This document shows, piece by piece, positions 6,257-10,067 of a DNA stretch of 10,067 nt; position 1 is the first letter of the stretch; every line of letters starts with the position of its first letter. A model generated the notes under the pieces. That model had not been told where the DNA came from, made no database searches, and saw only the letters and a program-made list of their open reading frames with translations. The position numbers and the translations under genes are program-made. This DNA comes from Phoronis pallida (lineage: Eukaryota > Phoronida > Phoronidae), in NCBI GenBank assembly GCA_028565715.1, contig JAOXYC010253898.1, positions 1 through 10,067 of the forward strand, read 5' to 3'.

Positions 6257-8654
6257 CTACAAAAAAATTAAAGCATTATATGGACTATTTCAGCCAGGTG
6301 GATTAGCTCAGTTGGTAGAGCGTTTGACACATACTTGAAAGGTTGTGGGTTTGGATCCCGCACTGGGCAGTCCGTAGGTCTTGAGCAAGACATGGCATTG
6401 CTCCAGTCAATTCAGCTGGGAATGAGTACCGGCTACGGTCAGGAAGTGACCTGCGATAGACTAGTTACCCGACTCTCATCCGCTCACGCTACAGAAACCA
6501 GGATAGCATCCGTCCCTATGCATCATTAGGCACCAAGAAGGATTTATTTTTTCTTACTTTATGGATTACTTAAAGTCCAATACCAATCCTATTCACTTGT
6601 ACCATACATTTTTGACATATTCAACTTAAGAAAACTGTTTTCACCTTGGAATTGTTCTTTTTCCTTAGTTGCAAAATTAACTCACTTTTTTAAATTTTTT
6701 AGCCAGACAACATCTGATCATTAGAAATTGTAGATTCCGATACACACAATATCACATGCGGACCCAAACAATACCATCTATCATTTCTGATGACGCAGAC
6801 TGATCAAGGAGGTAAAAATACAAAAGTAATTTTCAAAGCTATGTAGTCTCTCCCACAGCCCGTCTCACAACTCAACCGACGGTCTGTTCCAACAGATCTC
6901 TACTTTCGGTAAAAATACAGGAAGACCCCCTGGGATTGATACAGTCCCTCGACCTGAGTCTAAGGGGCTGGAGTTCAGTCTAAAAACTAGGCACATGTAG
7001 TAATTTCAACAATTAAATCATTATTTTAACAAACCATGGTCATTGTCTTGTACAAGTTGGACGTTCTTTCTGCTGACCACGTCCCAGAACGCCGGCCACC
7101 CTGACCCTGAGTCATACTTGGTGTTGGAGTCAAACAATATATTGCTGCATACTACACAAACGTACACTCCATCTTCCTTATTCTTCAAGTGTTCTCCCCT
7201 GAACTGACTGCAATCAAAATGTTAAAGGAGCTGTTTAAAGATACTGTCTCTGCGTTGGTCTAAATCTGGCGTCAAAATGCAAATAAGAGATTTTGTGTAT
7301 GGGTCCTTTGTTGGACATAACTAACTTGCATTTGAGAAAAAACATTCAAAAAAGGTTATTTGGGAGGTTTGTATCCGATAAAAAGTAAAATCTGGCCTTA
7401 AGACTAGATTTTTATGTATTTTTTTACTTAGATGCAAGTGAGTTATGTTCAATAAAGACTTGTACACAAGATTTTTAGTTGATTTGCGATTTGACGCCCG
7501 AATTAAACCAACGCAGAGATAGCATCTTTAAGAATATATTTAAAATTCAATATTTTTAAAAAGGCATATTTCACAACTTGTCAATTTTTCATTTAATGTT
7601 TTTTTTATCAATTGAATGATAAACTTGGTCACAAGTAATTTTTTATTGGAAACAAAAATGGAAAGTCATTGTACTTTGTTATTGGAAGGTACTTTAAAAA
7701 AATCACAATTGCTAAGTTGCAACATATGCCTTCAATAAACTATCCTCAACTAAAAAAAACATAATTCAAATTAGATTTAAATGAAAAACGTTGAGTCTAG
7801 TTATAAAAATGCCCTTCATAAAAATACTTTTTTATCTCAAAACCTATAGATAGAATACTCCACTGAAAAATTTTATCATCACTTAAGATAAATATAAAAA
7901 ATATCTCAGACTGGGAAGCATGTACAATAATTGCCAACTAACAGTGTTATCAGTCAAATTGAACACCCTTCACCCAGAAATACTTAACTTATGGAATTAG
8001 CTTGTTTATTTCGACCAAAACATGGGCTAAACCCTCCTAGCAAGATACTGCTAAGCTACTATCATTTTCAGAAATTATGGATTGCAGATGTTTTGTCTAA
8101 ACAAAAACAAGTTTACAAATCTTGACTCATCAATGTTTATGGGGCAAGCAGAGAAAATGTGTTAGAATGTTAAAACATATAAGCTAAGCTCAGGCAGCAG
8201 TTTTATGAAGATGCTTCAAACATGCCGCAGAAAATGACCTTGCATTTTATGTGTTGCATGGTTTTAACTACCAAATGTTGTTTTTTGGTTTCCAAAAGTG
8301 CATTTAATTTGTACTGAACTTTTAAATAACACCCAAGATTTCTCAATCAAAAAACCCAAAAGATAAAATCAGCTTGAGGCTATAATTCAAAAGCTTGTAC
8401 ATTTTGTCTTCTTGACTCTTTGAATGACAATCTAAGATGTGAACATACCCTTCAGTGCCTCGTTGCTGGGTGACCCTGTACTGTAACGGTGTCAAGCGTT
8501 GTCTCAGTTCTTCTTCTGTGAATTTCTTGGGGTATGAACACGTGTCTCGCGTGCACGATTCTTGAAGTCTCTTGAACGTTGGTGAGTCCGGCTTGCATTG
8601 ACAGGAGACAACACGCAGAAGGTTCATCACAGCTATGGTGAGCAACAGTTGCAT
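6117..8654 (-). CDS. Secreted/ER-type peptide-methionine (R)-S-oxide reductase B, complete 3-exon gene (join of 8654-8449, 7207-7035, 6256-6117)
   Basis: The spliced frame encodes 172 residues of the MsrB/SelR family, which reduces methionine-R-sulfoxide in proteins. Residues 1-17 look like a signal peptide (hydrophobic [11 protein letters not shown], then RVVS before Cys18), so the enzyme probably works in the secretory pathway or outside the cell. The MsrB domain spans about 42-167: [23 protein letters not shown], the zinc pairs CVVC (Cys86/Cys89) and CAAC (Cys135/Cys138), [17 protein letters not shown] and the active site RYCVN with Cys158. The active residue is Cys (TGT), not selenocysteine. 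The usual resolving cysteine of the SGCGWP motif is Ser104, while the N-terminal segment carries Cys18, 20, 34 and 39. Phases agree at both junctions (Gly69 split 2+1, Gly127 split 1+2). Which MsrB paralogue it is cannot be decided, so no symbol is given. Confidence 0.96.
6257..7034 (-). other. MsrB intron 2
   Basis: A 778-base intron with a GT donor (7034-7033) and AG acceptor (6258-6257). It holds the SINE at its 3' side. The rest (6555-7034) has a moderately GC-rich patch at 6850-6980 but no in-phase conserved exon. Confidence 0.85.
6297..6554 (+). mobile_element. tRNA-derived SINE in MsrB intron 2 (antisense to the gene)
   Basis: The head is tRNA-like: a perfect A box TAGCTCAGTTGG (6304-6315) and a near-perfect B box GGTTTGGATCC (6348-6358), the RNA polymerase III promoter. 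It is not a functional tRNA, because the acceptor stem does not pair and the anticodon loop lacks the usual U33. A body of about 180 bases follows (GAGTACCGGCTACGG, GACCTGCGATAGACTAG, CTACAGAAACCAGGATAGC), resembling the conserved central domains shared by invertebrate SINEs, and the 3' end is T-rich. TATGGACTATT before (near 6280) and TATGGATTACT after (near 6562) may be a decayed target duplication. Open frames across it are not genes. Confidence 0.8.
7035..7207 (-). CDS. MsrB coding exon 2 (first zinc pair and SGSGWPAFW core)
   Basis: The acceptor GATTGCAG|TCAG and donor CCATG|GTTTGT bound 173 nt: one base completing Gly69, 57 codons, and one base of Gly127. It encodes [20 protein letters not shown] and then [13 protein letters not shown], the zinc-binding and substrate-pocket core. 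It is invisible as a long open frame because the exon is short. Confidence 0.95.
7235..7531. mobile_element. Palindromic TTAA MITE-like element, copy B, in MsrB intron 1
   Basis: It matches the element at 4277-4630 at both ends (TTAAAGATACTGTCTC on the left; GAGATAGCATCTTTAA on the right) and along both arms (TTGGTC, ATCTGGCGTCAAA, TTGTGTATG, ACATAACTAACTTGCATTTGAG). It is about 57 bases shorter, mostly from the centre, and has more mismatches between arms, so it is probably older. It lies directly upstream of exon 2 of the gene in which it sits. Confidence 0.88.
7532..8448 (-). other. Remainder of MsrB intron 1
   Basis: AT-rich intron sequence (full intron 7208-8448). No further exon or repeat recognised. 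Phase continuity between exons 1 and 2 leaves no need for another coding exon here. Confidence 0.8.
8449..8654 (-). CDS. MsrB coding exon 1 (signal peptide, Cys-rich segment, start of MsrB domain)
   Basis: The exon starts at the ATG at 8654 and ends at the donor GAAGG|GTATGT (intron from 8448), giving 68 codons plus two bases of Gly69. The open frame continues 34 codons past the donor, but those residues do not match the family, while the spliced product does. An in-exon 5'UTR back to 8691 is likely because TTGTTTCAG|TTAGG precedes it. Confidence 0.94.
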
Positions 8655-8691
8655 GCAGACAGGCAGAGATTTATCTCTGCTTATTGCCTAA
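8655..8691 (-). other. Probable MsrB 5'UTR segment
   Basis: The minus strand reads TTGTTTCAG|TTAGG with AG at 8693-8692, a good acceptor 37 bases before the ATG. This implies a spliced 5'UTR fed by an upstream non-coding exon. The segment contains no ATG other than the start. Confidence 0.5.
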
Positions 8692-9512
8692 CTGAAACAA
8701 ATACAAAAATAATCTTCACAATATTTTTTTTTCGTAGTAGGCCTACGTATGCATAGAACATTGTCCATGGCCTATGGAAACTGTAGTTAACTACAAAGCT
8801 GATATTGACAGAAATACATTTACAACCACGGAGGAAAGTTCCAGTCTTACACCTGCTTGTTTCTAAAACAAATTTTTGTGTTTTTAAACACAAGAAATTC
8901 TGCAAAAGTTATTAAAAAAATTCTTTACAAACATTTCAACCATCATTTCTAGATGTCTAAACCGTTCAAATCCAGCAATATTTCTTTCGATGAGGTGTGA
9001 CATTTCAATGATTTCTAAACTGCAACTTTTCAGTTGATTTTGTTGGTATATTTTGTTAAAATTGTGCAGGTTCATCCTCATTTTTATCTCAAAGTTCTCA
9101 GAACTTGACTCAGAACTGACAGAAGCCAGGGGTGGTTATCAGGTTATCAATGCCTACACTGGCGAAGGTGACATTTACCCTACAACCCCTGGCCAGCTGA
9201 AAAGGTGGACCTACCTTACTCTTAGAGTCTAGGTTCCCACACATTGGTCACATTGGAAATAAAAAAGCAAGAACGAAAGGCGTACCATCAGACCGGCTGG
9301 TGAGTGAGTCAGTGAAATGGAATTTATTATTTTTGGAAAGGACTCCAGCGTTTGACTCTCAATTGCTCGAAGTTTAAGCATGTTTATCGTACTATATCGA
9401 GCAAACAAAGTATTCTGTGGAAGCAATGTTTACATATGTGTTTATGAACTAACACAAATAACAATTATGTAATCTGAAATAGAGTTTTTAGAAAGGAAAA
9501 CCCGACACTTAC

Positions 9513-9592
9513 CACTGCCAACCGAGTTTGCTCAACCACTAATTATCTCCCCTGCTTTTTACGATAAATGTCAACAGAGGTCAGGGTTCGCT
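9513..9592 (-). other. Candidate non-coding first exon of MsrB
   Basis: A consensus donor CAGTG|GTAAGT (exon ends 9513, intron from 9512) lies about 80 bases downstream of an ETS-type promoter motif on the same strand. Spliced to the acceptor at 8692 it would give a short 5' leader. A second possible donor, AGTAAG|GTAGGT (intron from 9214), could mark an additional leader exon. The start site is not defined. Confidence 0.4.
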
Positions 9593-9593
9593 T

Positions 9594-9601
9594 ACTTCCG
9601 G
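9594..9601 (-). promoter_or_regulatory. ETS-type motif CCGGAAGT in the presumed MsrB promoter
   Basis: The minus strand reads CCCGGAAGTAAG. ETS sites are frequent core elements of TATA-less and bidirectional animal promoters. A plus-strand donor TCTGT|GTAAGTGAG at 9704 and a TTTATAAGG at 9658-9666 hint at a short divergent transcript, but no coding frame supports it. Confidence 0.4.
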
Positions 9602-10067
9602 GAAAAACAAGTTTTCAGTTCTGGTTTTTGTTTGTGAAATTTGCAACGAAATGTGTACTTTATAAGGTTTTGCGCAGTACAAGAAAAGGGCAGGACCTTC
9701 TGTGTAAGTGAGTGATATCCGATGATGTCAAAAGATCATAATTAATAATCAGAAAATTGATTTTTTTATGTTTTTTCCGAATGTTTTCTTGCAATGCAAT
9801 GCAAATTGCGCAGGGGCAGAAATCATAGAAATGATCTTGATCTTGATCTTGATTGGATACTTTGATTTTGGGCCATTTCTGGCATCGTGCAAATGTTGGC
9901 GCTGACCTAGTTGACAATCACCCCAAGTGGGTTGACCATGTCCTTCCTTTGACCCTAACACTTTTAAATTCCATCACTTAAAATAGATAGTGTCTATTGC
10001 CCCGCCATGTCGGCTAAATAAGCCTCTTTTTGCTATCGAGCCGACAAGAATACTAAACGCTGATTGG
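9602..10067. other. Upstream region, no gene recognised
   Basis: It contains short tandem repeats, an octamer ATGCAAAT (9799-9806) and a 7-base inverted repeat GTCGGCT/AGCCGAC (10009-10015 and 10039-10045). Two overlapping minus-strand open frames (9660-9961) show no family resemblance and run through the simple repeat, so I do not call them genes. Confidence 0.5.
9833..9853 (+). repeat. Hexanucleotide microsatellite (GATCTT) x 3.5
   Basis: Three perfect GATCTT units followed by GAT. A neighbouring minisequence at 9791-9809 repeats GCAAT twice and then a diverged GCAAA. Confidence 0.85.

Noticed and set aside
6298-6370. Functional tRNA gene
   Set aside because: The A and B boxes are good, but the acceptor stem does not pair, the anticodon loop is abnormal, and a SINE-type body follows directly.
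6111-6529. Two plus-strand open frames (75 and 64 codons)
   Set aside because: The first is the antisense of MsrB exon 3 plus the SINE head; the second lies wholly in the SINE body.
6880-6984. Minus-strand segment with RDCIN resembling the MsrB catalytic RYCxN, first considered as exon 3
   Set aside because: It lacks the second zinc pair and GHVF. The real exon 3 at 6256-6117 has all expected motifs and the right phase.
8343-8448. Continuation of the MsrB first-exon open frame for 34 more codons
   Set aside because: After GAAGG the frame meets a consensus donor (GTATGT). The read-through residues do not match MsrB, whereas splicing to 7207 restores the family sequence in phase.
9660-9961. 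Two overlapping minus-strand open frames of 70-85 codons
   Set aside because: They read through the GATCTT microsatellite, giving artificial alternating residues, and show no family similarity.

Overview
This is an ordinary piece of an animal nuclear genome: AT-rich, with short exons separated by introns of several hundred bases and many non-autonomous transposons. The best guess for the source is a marine invertebrate deuterostome, probably an echinoderm. That rests on an animal-type ABCE1 protein, a tRNA-headed SINE, palindromic TTAA/TA elements, and scattered TAGGCCTA-type words; it is an inference. No bacterial operon, CRISPR array or intact autonomous mobile element is visible.

Two conserved protein genes can be assembled exon by exon, both on the minus strand. 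Neither is obvious from single open reading frames. (1) Positions 1-1742 hold the 5' part of ABCE1 (RNase L inhibitor / Rli1), the iron-sulfur ABC ATPase of ribosome recycling. Three coding exons (1742-1640, 1067-982, 140-1) splice in phase. They encode the complete 8-cysteine double [4Fe-4S] domain and run into the first nucleotide-binding domain at the window edge. A non-coding first exon ending at 2750 is likely. (2) Positions 8654-6117 hold a complete three-exon gene (8654-8449, 7207-7035, 6256-6117) for a 172-residue methionine-R-sulfoxide reductase B. It has an N-terminal signal peptide, both zinc CxxC pairs and a cysteine (not selenocysteine) active site. A non-coding first exon ending at 9513, next to an ETS-type promoter motif, is likely.

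Layout: 1-1742 ABCE1 exons 3, 2 and 1, with intron 1 carrying a 221-bp foldback element; 1743-2960 the ABCE1 upstream/promoter region, with possible divergent plus-strand exons and three CTCF-like motifs; 2960-6060 AT-rich intergenic DNA with two palindromic MITE-like elements (4277-4630 and 5311-5691); 6060-8691 the MsrB gene, with an antisense SINE in intron 2 and a second copy of the 4277 element in intron 1, ending 27 bases before exon 2; 8692-9600 the MsrB 5' region; 9600-10067 upstream DNA with short tandem repeats.

The two genes have no evident functional link; they are simply neighbours on the same strand. The points most worth a second look are the secreted MsrB with a four-cysteine N-terminal segment and no classical resolving cysteine, the full-length palindromic MITE family, the MITE next to a splice acceptor, and hammerhead-like core motifs in the ABCE1 introns.
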